Positions 1 to 9,384 of a stretch of DNA of 64,000 bases are shown here, piece after piece. The number at the start of each line of letters is the position of its first letter. Position 1 is the first letter of the stretch. Origin of the DNA: Fluviicola sp. (GTDB lineage Bacteria; Bacteroidota; Bacteroidia; Flavobacteriales_D; Crocinitomicaceae); NCBI GenBank assembly GCA_017983675.1, contig JAGOAZ010000005.1:124001-188000 (forward strand), in the 5' to 3' direction. A program made the position numbers and the translations under genes. Under the pieces are notes generated by a model, which was given only the letters and a program-made list of their open reading frames with translations, was not told the DNA's origin and made no database searches.

Positions 1-332
1 TCTATTTCATCAAAATCGGACAAGAGTAACTGTCCCCACGAAATAAATGCATCAAACGTAGTAATCTCATATTCGATTGGATTTTTTTGAAACACACGGT
101 ATAGTTCAAATAACGCCTCCGTTTTGTCAATCATAGGGGTATCAATCAACCCTTGCATCCACGTATCAATCGTAACAATTCTTGGGACTAAAATTGGCTT
201 TCCAACAGCTTCAAATAACGCACGCTGCATGTAAGCAGTCATCCTTTGTGAAGGCAACACAATTGTTAAATGTTCGAATGGTAATTCGTTGTCGATGATG
301 TATGTTGCGGTATTAGCTACAAAGGATTTCAT
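1..332 (-). CDS. AddB-like PD-(D/E)XK nuclease family protein, N-terminal part (runs off left edge)
   Basis: An open frame with no stop runs from an ATG at 332 down to the left edge, giving 110 N-terminal residues. The protein starts MKSFVANTATYIIDNE and continues with LTIVLPSQRMTAYMQRALFE, IVTIDTWMQGLI, TEALFELYRVF and FISWGQLLLSDFDEI. These blocks match the N-terminus of the large Bacteroidota exonuclease related to AddB (inactivated helicase-like domain followed by a C-terminal PD-(D/E)XK nuclease), where WGE-LLSDFDEID is very typical. The nuclease motif itself would lie outside the window, so activity cannot be judged. It is divergent from prpE, with about 150 bp between them. The expected role is double-strand break end processing in recombinational repair, inferred from the family. 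An AddA-like helicase partner is not in the window. Confidence 0.82.
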   Translation of the reverse strand, partial: MKSFVANTATYIIDNELPFEHLTIVLPSQRMTAYMQRALFEAVGKPILVPRIVTIDTWMQGLIDTPMIDKTEALFELYRVFQKNPIEYEITTFDAFISWGQLLLSDFDEI

Positions 333-485
333 TCGGTTTTGATTTGGAAAGGTGAAGTTAAGCAATTGTTTTCTTTTTCTTGTGATCAATTTACAAATAT
401 TAGCTATAGTATTTTAGCAAAGTATTGGTGTTTATTTGGCGACAAACAAAAGGACATGTGTAACTTTAGCGGACAATTGTTTGCC

Positions 486-2363
486 ATGGAAAACTATCGT
501 CGTTCGTACACAGAAAGTATTGAAAACCCCACTACATTTTGGGGAAAAGAAGCAGAAAAAGTAAACTGGTTCAAAAAGCCAACTCAAATTTATCAACCAA
601 AAGAAAACGGAACGGTTAGCTGGTTTCCAGATGGAGAGATGAACACTGCTTATTTGTGTTTAGATGTGCATGTTGCGAATGGATTGGGCGATCAAACCGC
701 GTTGATTTATGATTCTCCTGTAACGAATACAATCAGAAAATATTCGTACAGCGAGTTATTATCCATGGTTTCAAAATTTGCAGGCGCATTACGAGCAAAA
801 GGACTAGCAAAAGGAGACCGTGTAATTATTTACATGCCGATGGTTCCGGAAGCTACCATTGCCATGTTGGCGTGTGCGCGCTTGGGATTGATTCACTCAG
901 TGGTTTTTGGTGGTTTTGCCGCACATGAATTGGCATTGCGCATCGATGATGCTGGTGCAAAAGCAGTGATTACAGCTAATTTCGGAATTGAAATTCAGCG
1001 CATTATTCCGTATCATTCGATTATTGAACATGCCTTAACATTAGCGACCAATCAACCTAAAATTGTCATTTCTTTCAACAGAAATCACGACGCTGTTGAA
1101 ACGAATAAAAGTTTTGATGATTTTCATGAACTATTGCAAGAAGGAGAGGCCGTTGCTGCTGTTCCATTAAAATCAACCGATCCATTATATATTTTATACA
1201 CTTCGGGGACAACGGGCAAACCAAAAGGAATTGTTCGCGATAATGGAGGACATGCGGTTGCGCTTCGTTTTTCGATGGAGAAAATTTATGGAATCAAACA
1301 AGGTGAAGTGTTTTGGGCCGCATCCGATATTGGTTGGGTTGTTGGACATTCCTACATTGTTTACGCACCGTTAATAGCTGGTGCAACAACAATAGTTTTT
1401 GAAGGTAAACCAATTAAAACACCCGATGCTGGAACGTTTTGGCGTGTTATTCACGAACATAATGTAGCAGTGTTTTTTACAGCGCCTACTGCAATTCGTG
1501 CTATCCGAAAAGAAGATCCACACAATGAATATTACAATCCTGAGCACACTAAAAATCTCCGCACATTGTTTCTAGCGGGCGAACGCTGTGATGTCGCAAC
1601 ACTTGAATACGCACAAACGTTGTTACAAAAACCAGTAATCGATCATTGGTGGCAAACAGAAAGCGGTTGGCCCATGATTGCTAACATGCAAGGATTTGAA
1701 GCTGCACCAGTAAAACCAGGCTCTTCTTCCTTTCCTGTATGCGGATATAACATCCAAATACTCAAAGAAGACGGAAGTGTAGCAAATGCGATGGAACAAG
1801 GATTTGTCACGATTAAATTGCCACTTCCCCCAGGTTGTTTGCCAACGCTTTGGCAAAACAACGAACGTTTTGAAGCGGGATATTTGAGTCAATATCCAGG
1901 TTATTATTTTACCGGAGATGGCGGTTATATTGACGAAGACGGTTATATTTTTATCACAGGTCGTGTAGATGACGTTATCAACGTTGCGGGTCACCGATTA
2001 TCGACGGCAGAAATGGAAGAAATAACAGCTGGTTTAGCTTGTACTGCCGAATGTGCTGTCATTGGTGCAAATGATGAATTGAAAGGTGAAGTTCCGATTG
2101 CTTTTGTTGTATTGAAAGATACAGAAACACGTGATCTTGTAACAATATCAGCTGAAATTAAAGGAAAAATTCGCTCTGAAATTGGTGCTGTTGCATCCTT
2201 GAAAACGGTTTATTTCGTTCCACGTTTGCCAAAAACACGTAGCGGAAAAATTCTACGGACTATTTTGCGAAGTTTAGCAAATAAGACGGCATTTACCATT
2301 CCGGGAACAATTGAAGACGCAAGTGTTATAGACGAAGTAAAAGCGCTGTTGAATAACGATTAA
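486..2363 (+). CDS. prpE: Propionyl-CoA synthetase (AMP-forming)
   Basis: ANL-superfamily acyl-CoA synthetase of 625 residues from the ATG at 486. It adenylates propionate and transfers it to CoA. Motifs in order: an N-terminal ACS-type segment with WFPDGEMNTAYLCLDVHV, VIIYMPMVPEA, SVVFGGFAAHEL, the P-loop YTSGTTGKPKG near residue 238, VFWAASDIGWVVGHSYIVY, the DHWWQTESGWP region, the hinge TGRVDDVINVAGHR, and the C-terminal SGKILR with the acetylatable lysine near residue 587. IVRDNGGHAVAL after the P-loop separates PrpE (ACSS3-like) from acetyl-CoA synthetase. The open frame extends upstream to 339, but those 49 residues do not resemble the family and lie in the divergent promoter region. 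The start at 486 gives the usual family length. It is a stand-alone gene, 30-60 bp from the SNF2 gene. Confidence 0.93.
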   Translation: MENYRRSYTESIENPTTFWGKEAEKVNWFKKPTQIYQPKENGTVSWFPDGEMNTAYLCLDVHVANGLGDQTALIYDSPVTNTIRKYSYSELLSMVSKFAGALRAKGLAKGDRVIIYMPMVPEATIAMLACARLGLIHSVVFGGFAAHELALRIDDAGAKAVITANFGIEIQRIIPYHSIIEHALTLATNQPKIVISFNRNHDAVETNKSFDDFHELLQEGEAVAAVPLKSTDPLYILYTSGTTGKPKGIVRDNGGHAVALRFSMEKIYGIKQGEVFWAASDIGWVVGHSYIVYAPLIAGATTIVFEGKPIKTPDAGTFWRVIHEHNVAVFFTAPTAIRAIRKEDPHNEYYNPEHTKNLRTLFLAGERCDVATLEYAQTLLQKPVIDHWWQTESGWPMIANMQGFEAAPVKPGSSSFPVCGYNIQILKEDGSVANAMEQGFVTIKLPLPPGCLPTLWQNNERFEAGYLSQYPGYYFTGDGGYIDEDGYIFITGRVDDVINVAGHRLSTAEMEEITAGLACTAECAVIGANDELKGEVPIAFVVLKDTETRDLVTISAEIKGKIRSEIGAVASLKTVYFVPRLPKTRSGKILRTILRSLANKTAFTIPGTIEDASVIDEVKALLNND

Positions 2364-2423
2364 CTTCCGGTTCAAAATTGCTACCTTCACCAAGTGAAAA
2401 AGGGAAGCAAAGAGAAGGAAGCA

Positions 2424-5400
2424 ATGACGACGGGCGCGTTTATTTTAAAGGACACGTCGTTCAACGATATCACCTTTGGCACATTATTGAAAGTTGCAGA
2501 CGCGACAGTTATTCAAAATGCTCCAGGAAATGCTTCAGCCGTGCAAGCAGATTCAATGGAAATTGATGCCTGTACTTTTTTGTGTAATTACGGTTACCGT
2601 GAAGAACACAATGTCACGCTAATTCAAACTACTAACGATATTGTTTTATCGTGTACCTGTGGAGCTACACAAGACAAAATGTGTACTCACGAAGGATTTG
2701 TGTTGTATCATGTTTTGGAGAATAACCATTACCGACTTTTTTTTGATACGCCTGCACGCAATAAATTTCTTGCCAATCACGCACATTCCTATGGCATTAC
2801 TTCTTATGAATTAATCGAACGTTCTTTTCGCTTATTTTTTGAGAATAACGAAACAAAAATCCTGAATACGCAAAAAGCCCTCATTGGACTTTCAACGGAA
2901 AAGAAAGCGGAATTAACGGCCAAACTAAAGCCTGTTCCTTTCGATCCAGAGCGTTTGATTTCTACCAATAATTATTCGTTTTTAGTTTTTCACAGCAACA
3001 ATTACACGAAAGAATGTGTCATCAAATATGTGAAAAGTGAACAGACAAAAACAGGTGCAATTAAAGCGCCAATTGATGTTCAAAATGCCTTGGATGAAGT
3101 CATTAATCAAACAGAGATAATAGGTGTAAAAGCATTTGCTGCCTTGGGGATTTTACAACAAGAATACCGTCAAAAAAGCGCACACCCAAAAGACCAAGAA
3201 GAAGCTTATCGCCGCGAAATTAAATTAATATTAGCGGTTTTGCCACTTTTTTCTACTATTTCCGCATACGAAACCATTGATAAAACTATTGGTTTAAAAG
3301 CTGCGAATTTTAGACCAGTTACACTAGAAGTGAGTCCGGTTGAAATGGCATTACAGGTTACGCAAAAAGATGAGTTTTACGAAATAACAGGAGCTGTCGA
3401 AATTGACAATAAGCACATTGATTTTGACGCAATAAAAATTGCATACACGCATTTTATTCGTCGGGGAGATACCTTGTATTTGGTGAAAGATTGGACGCAC
3501 ATGCGCACCATCAATTATTTTTTATTGCACCATGCAAAGTTGATTATTCACCAATCTCAATTCGAAGAATTTCAGCAAGAATTTCTAGGTCCACTCGAAA
3601 ATAATGCACGAATTAATTATTCGTTTGTCAAAAAAGCTACCCGTGCGTTGATCAAACAAACGGAATTAGCAGTGGTCAAAGCGAAGCGCATTTATTTATC
3701 CAATAGTGATCATTTTATCACCATCACTCCCATCATTCAATATGGTTCAGTTGAAATTCCAATCTTGTCGAAACGCAAAATAATGACAATCGATCAAACA
3801 GGAACCTCTTTTGAAATTCCGCGCGATGACGATCAAGAAATTGATTTTTTAGGTCGCGTGTTACGGGAGCATTCCGATTTTGAAGCTCAAATAGGCGGCG
3901 ATTTTTTCTATTTGCACAAGCAACGTTTTTTAGAAAATGATTGGTTTTTGAATGCATTTGAACATTGGACTGGGTTAGGCATCGAATTGTTAGGTTTTCA
4001 GGAAATCACCAAACTGAAGTTGCAACCAACGAAGATGAAAATTTCTATTCAGTTGATTAGTGGCATAGATTGGTTTGAGACCAAAACACAAATTTCAGTA
4101 GGAAATACGACAGTGCGCCTGAAAGAAATCCAAAAAAGTGTTGTCAAACGTTCGCGTTATGTTGCTCTTGGTGATGGAACTTTTGGTTTGTTGCCTGAAC
4201 AATGGTTAAATCGTTTTGCACGCTTTTTCGATCAAGGTGAATTTGTCGAGGAGGAATTTAGAATACCAAAAACGGCTTATCAATTTATCGATGAATGGTT
4301 TGATGTAGCGGAACTAGACCAAACTGTTAGGGAACAGATTACGGAATTAAAAGCAAAGATTAATAATTTTGAAACGATACCTGTTGTTCCACTTCCGAAG
4401 CAGTTATCAGCTACCTTAAGAGATTATCAAAAAGACGGTTATTATTGGCTCCATTTCTTACGCGATTTTGGTTTTGGTGGAATTTTAGCTGACGATATGG
4501 GATTGGGGAAAACAGTTCAAGTGTTGGCGTTTTTATCCAAATTAGCAGAGAAAAATCCAGCTGGGACATATTTAATTGTTGTGCCTACTTCGTTGGTATT
4601 TAATTGGAAAAATGAAATCGAGAAATTCACGCCTCATTTAGAAGTCTTTGAAAACTATGGAAAAAATAGGGTGAAATCTGTTTCAGCTTTTGAAGGCAAG
4701 CAAATAATATTGACAACTTATGGCGCTTTAATGAGCGATATCAAGCATTTCAAAGAAGCAGATTTTTCGTGTGTCATTTTAGACGAAGGACAGGCGATTA
4801 AGAATCCCGATGCGAAACGCTACAAAATGGTACGTTTACTTCAAGCCCAACAACGAATTGTATTAACAGGAACTCCTATCGAAAACAACACCTTGGATAT
4901 ATTTTCGTTATTGACATTTTGTAATCCAGGGATTTTTGGCACATTGAAATCGTTCCGAGATCATTTTGCTTATCCGATAGATAAATTTCAAGACAGTCAA
5001 CGCGCTCGAGAGTTACAGCAAAAAATACAACCTTATTTGTTGCGGCGAACAAAGAAACAAGTTGCCAAAGAGTTACCGGAGAAAACTGAAATGGTCATTT
5101 ATTGTGAAATGGATCACGAGCAAAAACGAGTATACGATGTTTACAAGGAAGAATTGAGAAATTACTTGTTGAAAAAACGTGTTTTAGATGATGGTGAGAA
5201 TAGTTTACATGTTTTACAAGCATTAACGAAACTACGACAGATTTGTAATTCTCCCGCATTGTTAAATGACCGAGGTGTATCTTATGGGGAACAATCAGCT
5301 AAAATTGCTGTGTTATTGGAACAAATTGAAGAAAAAATCGGTGAACATAAAATATTGGTGTTCTCTCAATTTGTTTCCATGTTGGATTTGGTAAAAACAG

Positions 5401-5795
5401 CATTAACAGAACGCGGCATTACTTTCTCTTATTTGACAGGTCAAACGAAAAACCGACAAGAAGCTGTTGATGCGTTCCAAAATGACTCGAGTAAACGCGT
5501 GTTTTTAATTAGTTTAAAAGCTGGAGGAATGGGCTTGAATTTAACAGAAGCAGATTATGTGTATTTGATCGATCCATGGTGGAATCCAGCTGTTGAAAAT
5601 CAAGCAATTGATAGGGCTTACCGCATTGGTCAAACAAAGAATGTAGTTGCAATACGTTTGATTACTCCCAACACGATAGAAGAAAACATCCAATTATTAC
5701 AAGCGCGCAAGCACGATTTAGTAGCAGATTTGGTGCATACCGACACATCACTTTTGAAGAAATTGAGCAAAAAAGAATTAATGGATTTATTATAA
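2424..5795 (+). CDS. SNF2-family DEAD/DEAH helicase with SWIM zinc finger
   Basis: Large Swi2/Snf2 ATPase of about 1,123 residues. The N-terminal part carries a SWIM-type zinc motif (CTCG followed by MCTH, a C-x-C...C-x-H pattern), expected to bind DNA or protein. A long lineage-specific middle region follows. The SNF2_N domain starts at LRDYQKDGYYWL, with Walker A in ADDMGLGKT near residue 690, motif II as LDEGQAIKNP near 787 and motif III as LTGTPIEN. The helicase C domain ends with IDRAYRIGQ near 1066. The family remodels or translocates on nucleoprotein; the specific target is unknown. An alternative GTG start at 2394 would add ten lysine-rich residues. The ATG at 2424 is preferred because an AG-rich stretch precedes it. 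The gene follows prpE on the same strand with no visible terminator between, so readthrough is possible. Confidence 0.9.
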   Translation: MTTGAFILKDTSFNDITFGTLLKVADATVIQNAPGNASAVQADSMEIDACTFLCNYGYREEHNVTLIQTTNDIVLSCTCGATQDKMCTHEGFVLYHVLENNHYRLFFDTPARNKFLANHAHSYGITSYELIERSFRLFFENNETKILNTQKALIGLSTEKKAELTAKLKPVPFDPERLISTNNYSFLVFHSNNYTKECVIKYVKSEQTKTGAIKAPIDVQNALDEVINQTEIIGVKAFAALGILQQEYRQKSAHPKDQEEAYRREIKLILAVLPLFSTISAYETIDKTIGLKAANFRPVTLEVSPVEMALQVTQKDEFYEITGAVEIDNKHIDFDAIKIAYTHFIRRGDTLYLVKDWTHMRTINYFLLHHAKLIIHQSQFEEFQQEFLGPLENNARINYSFVKKATRALIKQTELAVVKAKRIYLSNSDHFITITPIIQYGSVEIPILSKRKIMTIDQTGTSFEIPRDDDQEIDFLGRVLREHSDFEAQIGGDFFYLHKQRFLENDWFLNAFEHWTGLGIELLGFQEITKLKLQPTKMKISIQLISGIDWFETKTQISVGNTTVRLKEIQKSVVKRSRYVALGDGTFGLLPEQWLNRFARFFDQGEFVEEEFRIPKTAYQFIDEWFDVAELDQTVREQITELKAKINNFETIPVVPLPKQLSATLRDYQKDGYYWLHFLRDFGFGGILADDMGLGKTVQVLAFLSKLAEKNPAGTYLIVVPTSLVFNWKNEIEKFTPHLEVFENYGKNRVKSVSAFEGKQIILTTYGALMSDIKHFKEADFSCVILDEGQAIKNPDAKRYKMVRLLQAQQRIVLTGTPIENNTLDIFSLLTFCNPGIFGTLKSFRDHFAYPIDKFQDSQRARELQQKIQPYLLRRTKKQVAKELPEKTEMVIYCEMDHEQKRVYDVYKEELRNYLLKKRVLDDGENSLHVLQALTKLRQICNSPALLNDRGVSYGEQSAKIAVLLEQIEEKIGEHKILVFSQFVSMLDLVKTALTERGITFSYLTGQTKNRQEAVDAFQNDSSKRVFLISLKAGGMGLNLTEADYVYLIDPWWNPAVENQAIDRAYRIGQTKNVVAIRLITPNTIEENIQLLQARKHDLVADLVHTDTSLLKKLSKKELMDLL

Positions 5796-5826
5796 TAAAT
5801 TCACTTTTTCTTGCCAAACTTATTTG

Positions 5827-5834
5827 TAATTTTG
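5827..5834 (+). promoter_or_regulatory. Bacteroidota -7 box (TAATTTTG)
   Basis: Exact match to TAnnTTTG ending only 4 nt before the ATG at 5839. A TTG occurs at 5811, closer than the usual -33 spacing. The transcript would be leaderless or nearly so. Confidence 0.5.
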
Positions 5835-5838
5835 ACAC

Positions 5839-6075
5839 ATGAAAAGAGTATTATTTTTACTTGTTGCCCTATTGCTTGTTGTTGATTTTAGTTATGGTCA
5901 AGGTTGTTCACAATGTAAATTGTTGGCCGAGCAAGGATCAGAACTGGATGAGAATTCATTTGGTTCATCAATCAATAGTGGGATACTTTATTTAATGGCT
6001 TTTCCGTATTTGATTCTCCTTTTTTTGTTCAGACATCGCATCATCCGATTCTTCAAAGGCAAAAAAGAAGCTTAA
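5839..6075 (+). CDS. Small membrane protein with signal peptide and CxxC (hypothetical)
   Basis: 78-residue protein. Residues 1-20 form a hydrophobic signal segment ending FSYGQ. The short exported part contains CSQC near residue 23, and a second hydrophobic helix (GILYLMAFPYLILLFLF) at about 49-66 is followed by a basic tail RHRIIRFFKGKK. The predicted topology is a periplasmic loop with the CxxC and a cytoplasmic basic end. Similar short CxxC plus one-helix proteins are common in Flavobacteriia, but I do not know a function. It ends 1 nt before the convergent nadD stop. A -7 box lies 4 nt upstream. Confidence 0.72.
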   Translation: MKRVLFLLVALLLVVDFSYGQGCSQCKLLAEQGSELDENSFGSSINSGILYLMAFPYLILLFLFRHRIIRFFKGKKEA

Positions 6076-6076
6076 T

Positions 6077-6691
6077 CTAGCGGTAAAAATTCATTTCATC
6101 AATGTATTTGTGAACTGGATCAGTTAACAAATAGCGTACATCTTTGCCGTTTTTTATTGCTGAGCGAATGAAACTAGATGATACTTTCATCACAGGGGCA
6201 TCTTCACAAATGATGATATTTTCATTCAAATGAAATAAGTTTTCAGTTTTACGACCAATTTCAATTACCTCTTCCTCTTCTTGTGTTGTTAAAACACGCG
6301 GGTAGACATAAAAGCGATAATTTTCCATTAAATGTTCGTGATTAAACCATTTGTGGAATGTGCGTAAATTATCTTCTCCCATTATCAAACTAAACGAATC
6401 ATTCGGGTATTTTTCTTTTAAGTAAGCAAGCGTTGTCGCTGTATAATTGGGTTGTGGCAAATTGAATTCAATGTCTGAAGCGCGCAACTTTGGATTATCT
6501 TCTACCGCAATTTTGACCAATGAAAGGCGGTGATAATCTGCGAGTAAGGAAGATTTTATTTTTAGTGGATTTTGAGGCGTAACAACCAACCAAATTTGGT
6601 CTAGGTCGGTGAATTCAGCCATGTAATTGGCAATCACCAAATGACCCACATGAATGGGGTTGAATGTCCCGAAATACAATCCAATATTCAT
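6077..6691 (-). CDS. nadD: Nicotinate-nucleotide adenylyltransferase
   Basis: 204-residue nucleotidyltransferase of the NadD family, joining nicotinate mononucleotide with ATP in NAD synthesis (cytosolic). The N-terminus shows the GxFNPxHxGH signature as GTFNPIHVGH at residues 8-17, followed by WLVVTPQNPLK. The C-terminal ISSTxIR-like motif appears as SSSFIRSAI, which contacts the phosphates. Length is normal for Bacteroidota NadD. It is the last gene of the yicC-gmk-nadD operon, with 3 nt between the gmk stop and this start. This order is widely conserved in the phylum. Confidence 0.95.
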   Translation of the reverse strand: MNIGLYFGTFNPIHVGHLVIANYMAEFTDLDQIWLVVTPQNPLKIKSSLLADYHRLSLVKIAVEDNPKLRASDIEFNLPQPNYTATTLAYLKEKYPNDSFSLIMGEDNLRTFHKWFNHEHLMENYRFYVYPRVLTTQEEEEVIEIGRKTENLFHLNENIIICEDAPVMKVSSSFIRSAIKNGKDVRYLLTDPVHKYIDEMNFYR

Positions 6692-6694
6692 CGC

Positions 6695-7276
6695 TTATTC
6701 GTTTATAAATTGTTCGATTAATTGTTTTGCTGCAGCACAAGCAATTGTTAAATCGTCGTTTACTAAAATAGTATCAAATTGATCCGCGTGACCAAGTTCT
6801 TCTTTCGCTTTTGCTAAACGCATTTGTATTTTTTCTTCCGTTTCCGTGCTTCGATAACGCAATCGTTCTTCCAATGCTTCGTAGTTTGGGGGTTGAACAA
6901 ATACGGCTAATGCATTATCGCCAAAATATTTTTTTATGTTAAGCCCACCAATGACATCAACATCAAAAATAACCGTTTTCCCTTCACTCCAAATGCGCGT
7001 TAGTTCTGACTTAAGCGTGCCATAGAAGTTATTAGCGTAGACTTCTTCCCATTCAACAAAGGCATCAGCTTTTATTTGATTTTGAAAACCTGCTAATCCT
7101 AAAAAGTAATAATCTTTTCCATCAACTTCATTTGTTCTTGGCTCACGGCTGCAAGCAGATACGGAAAATGCTAATTCAGGAAATTCGTTTAGTAAATAGT
7201 GAACGATTGTTGTTTTTCCTGCTCCAGATGGTGCTGAAAAAATGACACACTTTCCATTCGATTCAACGTGACTCAT
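6695..7276 (-). CDS. gmk: Guanylate kinase
   Basis: 193-residue P-loop kinase converting GMP to GDP. The P-loop is SAPSGAGKTT at residues 15-24. SCSREPRTNEVDGKDYYFL is the GMP-binding stretch, FVEWEEVYANNFYGT is the typical VEWAEVHGNYYGT-like block, and VIFDVDVIGG is the Walker B-like strand. The C-terminal lid contains RLRYRSTETEEKIQMRL. The start is 1 nt after the yicC stop and the end is 3 nt before nadD, so the three genes are almost certainly one mRNA. Confidence 0.96.
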   Translation of the reverse strand: MSHVESNGKCVIFSAPSGAGKTTIVHYLLNEFPELAFSVSACSREPRTNEVDGKDYYFLGLAGFQNQIKADAFVEWEEVYANNFYGTLKSELTRIWSEGKTVIFDVDVIGGLNIKKYFGDNALAVFVQPPNYEALEERLRYRSTETEEKIQMRLAKAKEELGHADQFDTILVNDDLTIACAAAKQLIEQFINE

Positions 7277-7277
7277 T

Positions 7278-8144
7278 TTATAAGGTATTCAGAACTTGTT
7301 CTTTGATTTTTTCTAAATGATCTTTCATCTCAACAACGATTTTTTGCATCTCAACATGATAAGATTTGCTTCCTAAGGTGTTGATTTCTCGTCCGATTTC
7401 TTGAGTAATGAAACCCAGTTTTTTCCCACAAAGTGGAATATCCATTGTGTTTACGAAATAATCCAAATGATTTCCTAAACGCATTTTTTCTTCCGAAATA
7501 TCCATTTTTTCGATGTAGAAAATGAGTTCTTGCTCGAATCGGTTTTCGTCAATTTTCATTGCTGTTAACTTTTCTAATCCTGCACGCATACGTTCTCGAA
7601 CGATGTCGATACGTTCGTTTTCGTAAACAGGAACTGCTGCAAGTAATTCAGCAATTCGATTGATATTGCTTTGAAAATCAGCGCGTAATTGATCGCCTTC
7701 TTGTTTGCGAAATGCAACTAAGTTCGTACAAGCTTCTTTCATTAATTCAAAAACGAAAGCCATTTCTTCCGGACTGACCGTTTCTTTTTCATTCGAAAAG
7801 ATTTCAGGTAGTCGCATGACAATCGGTAGAATATTTGTTGTAGATTCTCCTAGATCGTTTGCAATTGATTTTAAGTCATTGTAGTAGGTAGCAACAACAG
7901 CTTTGTTTATGGTAAAGTTTTTGGTTTCGGTTGTATTCTCTATTGTAATAGATGCTTCTACTTTACCACGATCTAAGTATTCTGCTATAATAGCACGTAT
8001 TTCGAGTTCTTTTTCACGATAACTACTTGTTAAACGTAAATTTAAATCTAAACTTTTGCTGTTTAATGAACGGATTTCAACAACAATTTTCTTTCCTTCG
8101 AAAGAAGCTGTTGCTTTACCGTAACCAGTCATTGATAATACCAT
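7278..8144 (-). CDS. YicC family endoribonuclease-like protein
   Basis: 288-residue YicC/YloC family protein. The N-terminus MVLSMTGYGKA is the family hallmark (usually MIxSMTGFG). The C-terminal DUF1732 part has the conserved block MDISEEKMRLGNHLDYF and FITQEIGREINTLGSKS. Family members have been reported as endoribonucleases acting on small RNAs; here that is inference by homology. A longer frame from a TTG at 8162 is rejected because the -7 box at 8160-8167 overlaps it. First gene of the operon with gmk and nadD. Confidence 0.93.
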   Translation of the reverse strand: MVLSMTGYGKATASFEGKKIVVEIRSLNSKSLDLNLRLTSSYREKELEIRAIIAEYLDRGKVEASITIENTTETKNFTINKAVVATYYNDLKSIANDLGESTTNILPIVMRLPEIFSNEKETVSPEEMAFVFELMKEACTNLVAFRKQEGDQLRADFQSNINRIAELLAAVPVYENERIDIVRERMRAGLEKLTAMKIDENRFEQELIFYIEKMDISEEKMRLGNHLDYFVNTMDIPLCGKKLGFITQEIGREINTLGSKSYHVEMQKIVVEMKDHLEKIKEQVLNTL

Positions 8145-8159
8145 GTCTACTACTTTGGG

Positions 8160-8167
8160 CAAAAGTA
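8160..8167 (-). promoter_or_regulatory. -7 box for yicC-gmk-nadD (TACTTTTG)
   Basis: Exact TAnnTTTG match on the minus strand, 15 nt before the yicC ATG at 8144. A TTG at 8180-8182 lies closer than the usual -33 spacing. Its position fixes the yicC start downstream of the TTG at 8162. Confidence 0.55.
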
Positions 8168-8291
8168 CGTAAAACTTGGCAATTCAGGTGATGTTGAATG
8201 CTGTAAGTTCGTGTTGCTTGTGTGCGCTTATCTTCCCAATTTAGTCCCACACTCATAGCGCGGGACCATTGGAAACGATATGCAGTGTGTC

Positions 8292-9317
8292 TTATTCAGC
8301 AAATACAGGTGTATTTGTTTTACTAAGAGCGTCTTTGATTTTAATTTCTAACTCATCCATTAATTCAGGATTGTCAGCAATCATATTTTTAACCGAATCA
8401 CGGCCTTGGCCTAATCGTGTTTCTCCATAAGAAAACCATGATCCAGATTTCTTCAATATATTTAATTCAACTCCTAAGTCAATGATTTCACCCACTTTAG
8501 AAATTCCTTCGCCGTACATGATATCAAATTCAGCTTTTCTAAATGGAGGCGCAACCTTGTTTTTTACCACTTTCACTTTGATGCGGTTACCAACTACTTC
8601 TTCTCCGTCTTTGATCTGACTTGCTCTACGAATATCAATTCGCATAGAAGCATAAAATTTCAAGGCATTTCCTCCAGTTGTTGTTTCTGGATTTCCAAAC
8701 ATCACACCAATTTTATCACGTAATTGATTGATGAATATACAACAGCATTTTGCTTTACTAATTGAACCAGTCAATTTACGCAATGCTTTAGACATCAAAC
8801 GCGCTTGTAATCCCATTTGAGAATCACCCATTTCACCTTCAATTTCAGCTTTTGGTGTCAATGCTGCTACTGAGTCAATAACTAATAAGTCGATCGCTCC
8901 TGAACGAATCAAGTTGTCTGCAATTTCTAATGCTTGTTCGCCATTATCCGGTTGTGAAATCAATAAATTCTCAATATCAACACCTAATTTTTGTGCGTAG
9001 AACTGATCAAATGCATGTTCCGCATCAATAATCGCTGCAATTCCACCTTGTTTTTGAACCTCAGCAATAGCATGTATAGCGAGTGTTGTTTTACCAGATG
9101 ACTCTGGACCGTATATTTCTACAATTCTTCCTTTTGGTAAACCATTTACACCTGTTGCTAAATCGAGTGTAATGGAACCAGTTGGAATTACTTCTACTTG
9201 TTCAACAGGACTATCGCCAAGTTTCATTACTGAACCTTTTCCAAATGCCTTGTCTAATTTTTCCATTGTAAGCTGTAACGCTTTTAATTTGTCTTGGTTA
9301 ACTTCTTTCGCTGCCAT
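8292..9317 (-). CDS. recA: Recombinase RecA
   Basis: 341-residue RecA. Walker A is GPESSGKT at residues 70-77; Walker B region is [22 protein letters not shown], directly followed by the L1-loop block [15 protein letters not shown]. The L2 region is [29 protein letters not shown]. The protein forms ATP-dependent filaments on ssDNA for strand exchange and triggers LexA-type autocleavage where such a repressor exists. The C-terminus is short and acidic ([16 protein letters not shown]) as in other Bacteroidota. No LexA-like operator was recognised upstream. It is monocistronic, with its own -7 box at 9340. Confidence 0.98.
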   Translation of the reverse strand: MAAKEVNQDKLKALQLTMEKLDKAFGKGSVMKLGDSPVEQVEVIPTGSITLDLATGVNGLPKGRIVEIYGPESSGKTTLAIHAIAEVQKQGGIAAIIDAEHAFDQFYAQKLGVDIENLLISQPDNGEQALEIADNLIRSGAIDLLVIDSVAALTPKAEIEGEMGDSQMGLQARLMSKALRKLTGSISKAKCCCIFINQLRDKIGVMFGNPETTTGGNALKFYASMRIDIRRASQIKDGEEVVGNRIKVKVVKNKVAPPFRKAEFDIMYGEGISKVGEIIDLGVELNILKKSGSWFSYGETRLGQGRDSVKNMIADNPELMDELEIKIKDALSKTNTPVFAE

Positions 9318-9339
9318 ATCGTTTTGTTTTTCGTTTCTG

Positions 9340-9347
9340 CAAATGTA
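9340..9347 (-). promoter_or_regulatory. -7 box for recA (TACATTTG)
   Basis: Exact TAnnTTTG on the minus strand, 22 nt before the recA ATG. No convincing TTTG is seen at -33. Confidence 0.5.
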
Positions 9348-9384
9348 TGTTGGGTAGATCGTAAACTACTTACGACCTTAAAAA

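Noticed and set aside
8163-8291. Hairpin GTCCC...GGGAC in the recA-yicC gap as a recA terminator
   Set aside because: Stem of only 7 pairs with a G-U and no T-run on either strand; too weak to call.
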